From Methylotenera versatilis 301 (lineage in GTDB: Bacteria; Pseudomonadota; Gammaproteobacteria; Burkholderiales; Methylophilaceae), in contig NC_014207.1 in the NCBI RefSeq assembly GCF_000093025.1, positions 558,001 through 622,000 on the forward strand: 64,000 bases of DNA, read 5' to 3'. Shown here piece after piece: positions 39,485-47,120 of this stretch (positions are counted from its first letter, which is position 1; each line of letters opens with the position of its first letter). The notes beneath the pieces were generated by a model, which saw only the letters and a program-made list of their open reading frames with translations, made no database searches and had not been told where the DNA came from. Both the position numbers and the translations under genes were made by a program.

Positions 39485-42456
39485 AAAGGCTGATCTTCTA
39501 AAATTGACTGATTATTGAGTAATGTCTGTTCGGATATTTTAACCGGCACTCGGATGGTAAACGTACTACCTACACCCACTTGGCTTTCTACTTCAATACT
39601 ACCGCCCAACAACTGCGTTAGAATTTTTCGTGTTAAATATAAACCTAATCCAGTACCTAATGTTTTTATTTTGAGGTGTGATTCGGCTCGCTCAAATGGT
39701 TTAAACAGTTGCTCTAGGCCAGACGGGCTAATGCCAATGCCAGTGTCTTGAGTAGTGATGATTAACTCTTCATTGATTATTTTTGCTTCAACAGTTACTG
39801 AGCCTGCTTCTGTGTACTTCACGGCATTGCTTACGACATTTAAAATCGCCTGATAAAGTCTTTTGCGGTCTGTTTCCAGAATGATGTCTTCGCTACAGTC
39901 AATCTGTAAATTTAAATGTTTACCGTCAGCGATATGATGTATGACATTCACCACCTCATTAAACATAGGTTTTAAAGCAAACGATTCGGTATGTATTTCT
40001 AAAAATCCAGCTTCTATTTTTGAGATGTCAATCACATCAGAAATGAGCGAGAGTAAATGTTTGGCGGAGTGGTAAGCACGGCCAAGTTGATCTTTTTGTT
40101 TGGTGTTAAGGTCGCCAGACATGCCTTGCAGCACTACGCCTAGAAAACCGATAATTGAATTGAGCGGCGTTCTGAGCTCATGCGACATTGAGGCTACAAA
40201 CATAGATTTAATGCGGTCAGCAGACTCAGCGCTTTCACGTGCTTTAATTAAGGATGCTTGTAATACTTTTTTCTGCGTAATATCTTGTCCAATCGCAATC
40301 ATCTGCCCAACATCGCTAACGCCATTTTTACCTGCTTTAACGATAGAGCATTCAAACTCTATTTTTCTGCCATCAGCACATTTAAAAATCAATTCTACAT
40401 TACGGAAAGCTTCACCTCGTTTTGTGCCAATGCCGATGCCAATCGCTTTTTTGAATGATTCTTTTACAACAAATATATCAATAAAATTCTTACCTATGGC
40501 TTCAGATCGGCTAAATCCAGTGACTCTTTCTGCTTCTGGATTAAACTCAATAATCTCGCCATCCATTTTGATGGTGAGTATAGGAATAGGTGCGTATTTG
40601 ATGACGGAAGTAAGACGCTGTTCACTTTCTTGTAAGGAGAGCGTTCTGGCTTCTACCATTACTTCTAATTCTTCACTATGTTGCAGCAGCGCTTGCTCTG
40701 CGCTACGACGTCGATCTGTTTCTATGGTAAGGCGCACCACATCACAGATAGAGCCAACAAAGCCTTGCTCGTCTAAAGTCCATTCACGGCTATCAGTTGT
40801 ATGTTCACAACACACGGCGCCTATCATGTTGCCATTCAGCCAGATGGAACCATCAAGTATTGCACCAATATTATTTTCTTGCGCATAACCCTGTCGAAAC
40901 TCCACAGTCGAAGGGTGTGCAATGACATCGTTAGCTGCCAGCACTCTATTTTGTGAGATGAACTGAAAGTACTCAGGTAGTTCTTTAGCTAATAGTGGGT
41001 TCGCAGTGGTGTGTAGACTTTTAGTTTTTAAGTATAAATCTACACATTCCAACATTTGTTTATCAGAATCTAGCAGCCAAATGCTGACTCTTTCAACATT
41101 CAATGTTTCAGCAGAAACTTGGGTAATTTCTTTGAAAATTTCTTCAGTAGTTTTTTGGGTTTGAGTTTGGGTTAAAATTTGAATCGCTTTTTGTTGCTTA
41201 AACAGGCGTAATGTTTGTTCTTTGGCAGATTTCTCAGCCATTTGTCGTGTTTTAATTTGACTGGCAAGCTGTTCAAAAAGACTTTGATTTTCTTCATTTC
41301 GTCTAATGCTGCCTAGTTTGTAGCCGCCAAATAGCATCACTAACATCAAAGTGGCGACTAAGACACCTAATAAAACTCTATCTTGATGGCTTACCCATTG
41401 CTCAGTAGTGATAAGCGTGCCGAGCAGGGTTAAAATAATGCATAGCAAAATTAAAATACGTGTCGTTAAGCCGCTGCTAACATCCGATATCTGCTCTAGT
41501 TTTTTGTCATCATCTGAGACGTTTGTAATTCTGTGCAGTACATTGCTTTGCATATTGCTATCCCACACGTACACTCTGATAAGCGCAGATAGCAAAAGAA
41601 ATAACACAAGTGCAATAAGCCATACTCGATTTGAATACATCCAACTTTGTTCAAATGCTCCTTGATCTAACCAGCGGTTCTGTAGAGCCTGTCGCTCACT
41701 CTTGCTGACCGCCTTCATGCCTTTTTGAATGATGGTAAATAATATCGGCCAGTCATTTCTAACGGCTAGACTCATTTCATATTTGAATTCAGATTGGCCT
41801 GCGACTTTAATATCAATTAGACCTTGCGTTTTTAAGCACCAACTTGCCACGGGGAGGTCGGTCAATATTGCAACGCTTTCGTGAAAGGCAACATGTTGTA
41901 AACCTTGGCAGGTGTTATTCACTAGGTCTAGTTTTATCTGCGGGTAATTTTCTTGTACAAACTCCTGACTCGCATAACCTTGGACTACGCTTAGTTTCAT
42001 ATTGTTAAGCTGCGATAAGGTCAGGTCTTTTGGGGCATCATTGCGCGCAACAATGTTTAAAGGAAAGCTAAGTAAGGTGGGGGTAAAGCTCCAATATACA
42101 CGGCGATCTTGTGTGTCAGCTAAGAGTGAGATGACGTCTTCATGCGCACTACGCTTGCCGCTACTGTGAGATTCTTCTTTAGTCGGAACAACTTGCTTGA
42201 ATTTGTAATTTAACTTTGATTCTAATAGCTTAATGTAGTCTGGCATGAAGCCCTGTAACTTGCCATCTTCACCTTTAAAAGAGATAGGGGCATAGTCATC
42301 CCACATGGTCAGAGAGATGTTGGGGTGAGCGTTTAACCACGCACGCTCATCAGCTGAGAGCAAGTTTCCAGCGGATTGGGTGCTTTGTCCTGATAGCAGC
42401 ATCCACATTGTTAAAATGCAAAGTATGGTGTGCCTAAAGATGCTGCTTTTGACCAA
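39481..42456 (-). CDS. Sensor histidine kinase with periplasmic solute-binding, GAF and PAS domains
   Basis: This is a large membrane sensor kinase of about 990 residues. After a signal-like helix comes a periplasmic solute-binding type 3 domain (about 35-270; WDDYAPISFKGEDGKLQGFMPDYIKLLE). Two or three membrane helices follow (about 280-385), then a GAF domain (about 440-590), a PAS domain (about 615-740), the phospho-acceptor helix FVASMSHELRTPLNSIIGFLG and a HATPase domain (VVSNAVKYTEAG, DTGIGISPSGLEQLFKPFERAE, GTGLGLYLTRK). No fused receiver is present; the next gene supplies it. The TTG at 42456 is preferred because AGGGG lies 6 nt upstream; TTG 42471 has no such site. The ligand is unknown. 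Confidence 0.88.
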   Translation of the reverse strand: MVKSSIFRHTILCILTMWMLLSGQSTQSAGNLLSADERAWLNAHPNISLTMWDDYAPISFKGEDGKLQGFMPDYIKLLESKLNYKFKQVVPTKEESHSSGKRSAHEDVISLLADTQDRRVYWSFTPTLLSFPLNIVARNDAPKDLTLSQLNNMKLSVVQGYASQEFVQENYPQIKLDLVNNTCQGLQHVAFHESVAILTDLPVASWCLKTQGLIDIKVAGQSEFKYEMSLAVRNDWPILFTIIQKGMKAVSKSERQALQNRWLDQGAFEQSWMYSNRVWLIALVLFLLLSALIRVYVWDSNMQSNVLHRITNVSDDDKKLEQISDVSSGLTTRILILLCIILTLLGTLITTEQWVSHQDRVLLGVLVATLMLVMLFGGYKLGSIRRNEENQSLFEQLASQIKTRQMAEKSAKEQTLRLFKQQKAIQILTQTQTQKTTEEIFKEITQVSAETLNVERVSIWLLDSDKQMLECVDLYLKTKSLHTTANPLLAKELPEYFQFISQNRVLAANDVIAHPSTVEFRQGYAQENNIGAILDGSIWLNGNMIGAVCCEHTTDSREWTLDEQGFVGSICDVVRLTIETDRRRSAEQALLQHSEELEVMVEARTLSLQESEQRLTSVIKYAPIPILTIKMDGEIIEFNPEAERVTGFSRSEAIGKNFIDIFVVKESFKKAIGIGIGTKRGEAFRNVELIFKCADGRKIEFECSIVKAGKNGVSDVGQMIAIGQDITQKKVLQASLIKARESAESADRIKSMFVASMSHELRTPLNSIIGFLGVVLQGMSGDLNTKQKDQLGRAYHSAKHLLSLISDVIDISKIEAGFLEIHTESFALKPMFNEVVNVIHHIADGKHLNLQIDCSEDIILETDRKRLYQAILNVVSNAVKYTEAGSVTVEAKIINEELIITTQDTGIGISPSGLEQLFKPFERAESHLKIKTLGTGLGLYLTRKILTQLLGGSIEVESQVGVGSTFTIRVPVKISEQTLLNNQSILEDQPL

Positions 42457-42606
42457 AAAACACCCCTGCAAAAATAACCGTGCGTTATTGTTTAAATCTT
42501 TTTACAAACTATATCATTTAATTTAACAAAGTAACATTGCTTGAGATTTCTATCATTTAGCTAATAAAGCCATCTACAGTCGATATAGTAGTATGATAGT
42601 CTGACT

Positions 42607-42637
42607 AAGCTTGCCTCTATTGGAGGCATGATAAGCT
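42607..42637. other. Hairpin upstream of cbpA
   Basis: TGCCTC (42612-42617) and GAGGCA (42623-42628) pair around a TATTG loop, and outer AGCTT/AAGCT halves (42608-42612, 42633-42637) extend the structure. No T run follows, so it is not a typical terminator. It lies 120-150 nt before cbpA and may structure the leader RNA or be an operator. Confidence 0.35.
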
Positions 42638-42679
42638 GTATTAAATACATGCATTCTTAAAACATCTGCAAAGGTTGTT

Positions 42680-42751
42680 ATGATGAGTATGTTGCAACGG
42701 TTAAGACAGAGTGAGCTCATCATTCATGTTCTTACTATAAATAGTCCTTAA
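42680..42751 (+). CDS. Possible 23-residue leader peptide before cbpA
   Basis: This short ORF starts at ATG 42680 with AAGG five bases upstream, reads MMSMLQRLRQSELIIHVLTI and ends in NSP-stop at 42751, 5 nt before the cbpA ATG. cbpA itself lacks a visible Shine-Dalgarno sequence, so the ORF could couple translation of cbpA. No homologue is recognised, and the ORF could be fortuitous. Confidence 0.3.
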   Translation: MMSMLQRLRQSELIIHVLTINSP

Positions 42752-42756
42752 CTATC

Positions 42757-43701
42757 ATGAAATTTAAGGACTATTACGAGGCCTTAGGTGTTGCTCGTAC
42801 GGCAACCCAAGACGAAATTAAGAAAGCTTATCGCAAGCTTGCGCATCAATATCACCCAGATGTTTCAAAAGATCCTGCAGGTGAGGAGAAGTTTAAAGAA
42901 ATAGGTGAGGCCTACGCTACGCTTAAAGATGTTGAAAAGCGTGCTGCTTATGATGAGTTAGGTCGCCACCCCGCAGGTGAAGAGTTCCGACCTCCACCAA
43001 ATTGGGGAGCAAATCAAGGTCACCAACAAGGTGCACAAGCTTATTCTTTTGATGATGTTGATCTATCCGATTTGTTCGCTAGCTTTTCTAAAGGCAGGCA
43101 AGGTGGGCAACATCAAGGTGGTCGCATGCCAATTCCTGGGCAAGATTACGAATTGGCAACTCAGATTTCACTTGATGATGCTTTTAATGGCACCACAGTC
43201 GATTTGAGTTTCACAGTTCCTGAATATGATGCGCAAGGGCAATTAAAGCGTATGCCCCACACCTTTAAAGCACGTATTCCCAAAGGTGTGACTGATGGTC
43301 AAAAAATGTTATTGCGAGGTAAGGGTGGCAAAGGCGCGCATGGTGGGCCTGACGGAAACCTATATTTAAATATTAGTTTTACGCCACACCGATTATTTCG
43401 TGTGGTCGATCATGATCTGTTTATTGACCTGCCGCTCACAGTCTCAGAAGCCGCTTTAGGCGCAACGGTTAAAGTGCCAACCTTAGAAGGCGCGGTGAAT
43501 CTTAAAGTGCCCGAAGGCATTACCAGTGGGCAAAAGCTGCGCATTGGCAAGCGTGGTTTGCCTAGGCAAGGTCAAGATAATGGTGATCTTTACGCAATTG
43601 CACAAATTGTAGTGCCAGCAAAGCCAAGTGATAAGGAGCGCGAGTTGTTTAGAGAGTTGGCAGAAGTGTCAACATTTAATCCACGTGCGCATTTTGATTA
43701 G
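42757..43701 (+). CDS. cbpA: DnaJ-class co-chaperone CbpA
   Basis: This DnaJ homologue works with DnaK and also binds curved DNA in E. coli. The 314 residues begin with a J domain (about 3-68; YYEALGVARTATQDEIKKAYRKLAHQYHPDVSKD with the HPD triad). A Gly/Gln-rich linker (about 80-125) and two beta-rich substrate-binding domains follow (about 130-305; MPIPGQDYELATQISLDDAFNG, LRGKGGKGAHGGPDGNLYL, KLRIGKRGLP). No zinc-finger region is present, which separates CbpA from DnaJ. cbpM follows 10 nt later. The start lacks a clear ribosome site. Confidence 0.92.
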   Translation: MKFKDYYEALGVARTATQDEIKKAYRKLAHQYHPDVSKDPAGEEKFKEIGEAYATLKDVEKRAAYDELGRHPAGEEFRPPPNWGANQGHQQGAQAYSFDDVDLSDLFASFSKGRQGGQHQGGRMPIPGQDYELATQISLDDAFNGTTVDLSFTVPEYDAQGQLKRMPHTFKARIPKGVTDGQKMLLRGKGGKGAHGGPDGNLYLNISFTPHRLFRVVDHDLFIDLPLTVSEAALGATVKVPTLEGAVNLKVPEGITSGQKLRIGKRGLPRQGQDNGDLYAIAQIVVPAKPSDKERELFRELAEVSTFNPRAHFD

Positions 43702-43711
43702 GAGTGATGCC

Positions 43712-44029
43712 ATGAATATAGATTTCACTGAATTAGTTTGGCTAGACAAGCATCATGAAGTGTCATTAGATGAGCTTGCAGAGTTGTCGGGACTGGCTGA
43801 AGAAGACTTGCGACATTTGGTCGATAGTGGTGCGCTTATCCCCACAAATCCAGACGAGGAACGTTTGCATTTTAGTGGGCATTGCGTTGTCTCTATACGA
43901 ACATTGTCGCGTCTCAAGCAGGATTTTGAGTTAGAGCCAAATGCTTTTGCTTTAACTCTCGTTTTTTTAGAGCGCATTAGAACGCTGGAGTCAAAGTTGC
44001 GAGCAGTTAATCCTGGCAGTTCTGAATAA
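43712..44029 (+). CDS. cbpM: Chaperone modulator CbpM
   Basis: CbpM is a small antagonist that binds the J domain of CbpA and inhibits its activity in E. coli. The 105 residues form a helical MerR-like fold: LDELAELSGLAEEDLRHLVDSGAL, then CVVSIRTLSRLKQDFELEPNAFALTLVFLERI. The ATG at 43712 is chosen because GGAG (43701-43704) precedes it; longer in-frame readings would overlap cbpA. The cbpA-cbpM order is the classical one. Confidence 0.88.
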   Translation: MNIDFTELVWLDKHHEVSLDELAELSGLAEEDLRHLVDSGALIPTNPDEERLHFSGHCVVSIRTLSRLKQDFELEPNAFALTLVFLERIRTLESKLRAVNPGSSE

Positions 44030-44040
44030 GTAAGTTTCTC

Positions 44041-44988
44041 TTAATGCTTCTTAGGTAAGATTTTATTGCCGATTTCAAATAGCGCTACGCAAATTGCGCC
44101 TATCGTTAAGCCAACTATTGCATAAATTAGCATAGGTAATACTATTGCTGAGAAGCTGCCAATGAACGGCAACGTGTGCAAACTTTCAGCTTGATGTTCA
44201 CTAAAGTGATGCAAAGCTGGAATGCCGTGGCCGATAATGCTGCCGCCGACAACAAACATAGCCGCAGTGCCAAGTATCATTAAAAGACGCATTAAATAAG
44301 GCGCTGCGGCTAATAGTTTTTCGCCAACTTTACGCAAAAGTTGCTTGTAAAAACTACTACCTTTTTTAAGCATTAAGTGTAAGCCAAGGTCATCAAGCTT
44401 CACTATGCCCGCCACCAAGCCATATACGCCAAAGGTCATGATGATCGCGATGGCTGAAACGACAATGACTTGTTTAGTAAAGTCTGCCGCTGCTACAGTA
44501 CCTAATGCGATGACGATGATTTCTGCCGATAATACAAAGTCAGTACGAATAGCACCCTTGATTTTATCTTTTTCTAGTGCGACTAAATCGACTTTTGGGT
44601 CGGCAACTGCTTTTTCTAATGCATTGTCATGCGCCTCTTCTTCATGTGCGCTATGCAGAAACTTTTCGGCAATTTTTTCAAAACCTTCAAAACATAAATA
44701 AGCGCCACCTACCATTAATAGCGGTGTAATTGCCCAAGGTGCAAAATAGCTAATGGCGAGTGCAGTGGGTACCAATATTAGCTTGTTGACCAGCGAGCCT
44801 TTTGCCACCGCCCACACGACTGGCAATTCGCGCTCTGCCGCAACGCCATTGACTTGCTGGGCGTTTAGCGCGAGATCATCGCCCAATACCCCAGCCGTTT
44901 TTTTTGCAGCCATTTGCGTCATGACTGAGACGTCATCCAATATGGTTGCGATGTCATCTAAAAGTGCGAGTAAACTGCCTGCTGCCAT
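44041..44988 (-). CDS. DUF808 family inner-membrane protein (YedI-like)
   Basis: This 315-residue membrane protein of the DUF808 family has an unknown function. It begins MAAGSLLALLDDIATILDDVSVMTQMAAKKTAGVLGDDLALNAQQV, the diagnostic N-terminus. Six or so hydrophobic segments follow, interrupted by the acidic loop KFLHSAHEEEAHDNALEKA, and GGSIIGHGIPALHHFSEH lies in the C-terminal half. It is a single gene, convergent with cbpM. RBS AAGGAAT. Confidence 0.87.
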   Translation of the reverse strand: MAAGSLLALLDDIATILDDVSVMTQMAAKKTAGVLGDDLALNAQQVNGVAAERELPVVWAVAKGSLVNKLILVPTALAISYFAPWAITPLLMVGGAYLCFEGFEKIAEKFLHSAHEEEAHDNALEKAVADPKVDLVALEKDKIKGAIRTDFVLSAEIIVIALGTVAAADFTKQVIVVSAIAIIMTFGVYGLVAGIVKLDDLGLHLMLKKGSSFYKQLLRKVGEKLLAAAPYLMRLLMILGTAAMFVVGGSIIGHGIPALHHFSEHQAESLHTLPFIGSFSAIVLPMLIYAIVGLTIGAICVALFEIGNKILPKKH

Positions 44989-45042
44989 GGTAATTCCTTA
45001 ATTTATTCTTTGATTTTTACTTAGGATATTTAACTGAATTTG

Positions 45043-45654
45043 TTACTTAGTATAACTGCTAGGATGCTTGTTTAGCTTTCTTTGCAGGGTGCGTCTATGC
45101 ATATTCAAACTGCGCGCGGTGGCTGAGATGTTTCCATCATGCTCGGCTAAAACGCGATGAATATGCTCCCACTCTAAGCGTTCTATAGGTAATGGATTGG
45201 ACGCTAATTCTACCTCATCATCGCCTGTTTGCTTTTCAAAAGCGGCGACAATTTCATCTGCATCTACTGGTTTAGCCAGATAGTGCGTTGCGCCCAGTTT
45301 GATTGCTTCTACCGCAGTCGTAACGCTAGCAAAGCCTGTGAGCACGACTATGCGTGTGCCAGCATTCAGGCTGGCTAGTTGTCGAACCAGCACTAGGCCT
45401 GAGTTGCCTGACATTTTTAAATCGACTACAGCAAATTCTGGCGGGTCATTTTTAGCCAGCTCAAAAGCGCTTTCTGCGCTATTGGCTAAGCTTACTAAAA
45501 AGCCACGTTTGCGCATGGCAGGTGCCAGTGCGTTTAAAAAATCTTGGTCATCATCCACTAAAAGTAATGTGGCTTTTTCGACCGTGTCATTTTCAGTGCC
45601 ATCATTTTCAACCATATTATTAACAACGTTGTCTTTTGTATCTAGAGGATTCAT
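45043..45654 (-). CDS. regA: RegA/ActR/PrrA-type redox response regulator
   Basis: This two-component response regulator should control respiration and redox genes. The 203 residues have a 28-residue acidic N-terminal extension. A receiver domain (about 28-145) has LLLVDDDQDFL, acceptor Asp D78 in FAVVDLKMSG and YLAKPVDADE. A Fis-type helix-turn-helix (about 160-200) reads GNISATARSLNMHRRTLQRKL, closely like the RegA/PrrA DNA-binding motif. It is followed, reading upstream on the minus strand, by regB only 8 nt away. A 16-nt RegA-box-like sequence lies in the promoter region of regB. Confidence 0.88.
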   Translation of the reverse strand: MNPLDTKDNVVNNMVENDGTENDTVEKATLLLVDDDQDFLNALAPAMRKRGFLVSLANSAESAFELAKNDPPEFAVVDLKMSGNSGLVLVRQLASLNAGTRIVVLTGFASVTTAVEAIKLGATHYLAKPVDADEIVAAFEKQTGDDEVELASNPLPIERLEWEHIHRVLAEHDGNISATARSLNMHRRTLQRKLNKHPSSYTK

Positions 45655-45662
45655 TTAATGAC

Positions 45663-46946
45663 TCACATTTTTTCTAAGAATAATTTTTTAAGTGGTAAGT
45701 TGAGCGTCGCCAATACACCACCTTCTACATGGTTATTCAGGGTCAGTTCACCATCATAGCGCGCGAGAGTGGTTTGCGTGAGATACACGCCCAGCCCCAT
45801 GCCTTGTTCATTTTTAGAGGTGAAAAATGGTGTGCCTAGCTTTTTTTTAGTTTCCGCACTCAAGCCTTTGCCAAAGTCTCTAATTTGAATGCTCAGTATT
45901 TTGTCATTCCATTCGGCATGAAATAGCACGCGTTCAGGGGATTCATCCGCTGCGTTATCCAGCATGTTTTGTATCGCCTGCGTTAAGGTTCGGTCCATCA
46001 CAATCATAGGGTCAATCATATTGCTTGGCGTCGTCACCACAAGTTCTGTGGCAGGGCGGGTATCACGCCAGCGTTGAATGGCATCTTGTAAAAACTCTCG
46101 CAACGGTAAGCCTTGCCCCGCGTCAGCGCGTGATTGCCCTGCATTACGTGTGATGCTTGATAAGATTTCTTTGCAGCGCGACACTTGTTTCTGCAATATG
46201 TTGAGTTGCGTTAGTAGCTCAGGCTGATTAGCATATTCCTGCGTAAGTTCTTTGCTGACTATCGCCATAGTTGCTAGTGGCGTGCCTAGTTCGTGAGCGG
46301 CGCTGGTAGCAAGTGTGCCTAGGGCTAACATGCGTTCGCTTTCCAGTGCTTTTTCGCGGACTTCTGCAATTTTTTTATCATAGTCACGTAAATTTTGCCC
46401 AATACGCGCAATGAATATCGCCACAATCACCGAGCTTACAACAAAGCCTATCCACATGCCGACCAAGTGGATATCTAGTTTTTCATCGCCATGTGTGTGC
46501 ATGTGCAGGTGTGAAAGCGGCACATGGTAAAACATCAGCAGGGTGTAGCAAGTAATGCTCAAACCAGCAATCAGCCACGCGTAGGCTGCCCTTAGTGCAA
46601 CCGCAGCAACAGTTATTGGCAGTAAGTACATCCAAATAAAAGGGTTGCTATAGCCACCACTAAAGTAAAACAGCAGTGATAGTGCGGCAATGTCACCTAG
46701 CAACTGCATGACTAATTCACGTTGTGAGGTTTGCGTGGTTTTTCTTAAGCGCCACCATGCGATTAGGCTAAGCAGCCCCAATGAAGCTATCGCTAACATT
46801 ACTGGCGCGTAAGGCAAGGGGATAGACGCTTGATATAAAGCCAGTAAAACGAAACTTAGGCAAGCCATCACCACGCCGCGCAACATCACTAAACGCTGCA
46901 TGTTGAGGCGTGTTGCGTTGCTGATGGATTGTTGTGCTGGTTGCAT
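45663..46946 (-). CDS. regB: RegB/ActS/PrrB-type redox sensor histidine kinase
   Basis: This membrane kinase of 427 residues has six hydrophobic segments (about 20-190). The quinone-site heptapeptide of RegB is present as GGYSNPF (97-103). The phospho-acceptor His218 lies in TSAAHELGTPLATMAIV. A Cys (C258) in KQVSRCKEIL is placed as the redox-active Cys of RegB. The catalytic domain contains NMLDNAADESPE, IRDFGKGLS and GMGLGVYLTQ. These three features distinguish it from generic kinases. It pairs with regA downstream and is divergent from a TonB-dependent receptor across a putative RegA site. Confidence 0.9.
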   Translation of the reverse strand: MQPAQQSISNATRLNMQRLVMLRGVVMACLSFVLLALYQASIPLPYAPVMLAIASLGLLSLIAWWRLRKTTQTSQRELVMQLLGDIAALSLLFYFSGGYSNPFIWMYLLPITVAAVALRAAYAWLIAGLSITCYTLLMFYHVPLSHLHMHTHGDEKLDIHLVGMWIGFVVSSVIVAIFIARIGQNLRDYDKKIAEVREKALESERMLALGTLATSAAHELGTPLATMAIVSKELTQEYANQPELLTQLNILQKQVSRCKEILSSITRNAGQSRADAGQGLPLREFLQDAIQRWRDTRPATELVVTTPSNMIDPMIVMDRTLTQAIQNMLDNAADESPERVLFHAEWNDKILSIQIRDFGKGLSAETKKKLGTPFFTSKNEQGMGLGVYLTQTTLARYDGELTLNNHVEGGVLATLNLPLKKLFLEKM

Positions 46947-47028
46947 GCGTTTATGGACGTTTATTCAAAGTTGGTTTCATTATAAAACGGTAATGAAAAT
47001 AATACCTTAAGCCTGTCGATAATTCACC

Positions 47029-47044
47029 TGTGACAAATTGTCGC
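47029..47044. promoter_or_regulatory. Putative RegA/RegR box (copy 1)
   Basis: TGTGACAAATTGTCGC lies in the divergent gap between regB (83 nt to its start) and the TonB-receptor gene (77 nt to its start). It is two near-dyad half sites, GTGAC and GTCGC, five bases apart, resembling the GNG(A/G)C...GNCGC consensus described for RegA/RegR. An identical copy occurs at 56661. Autoregulation of regB is a plausible inference. Confidence 0.6.
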
Positions 47045-47120
47045 GCGGCAATATGCCACATTCCGCTGTAAGAATTTCTCTAATACAATTTGGCGATAAA
47101 AATACTTCAGGGAGAAGGCT

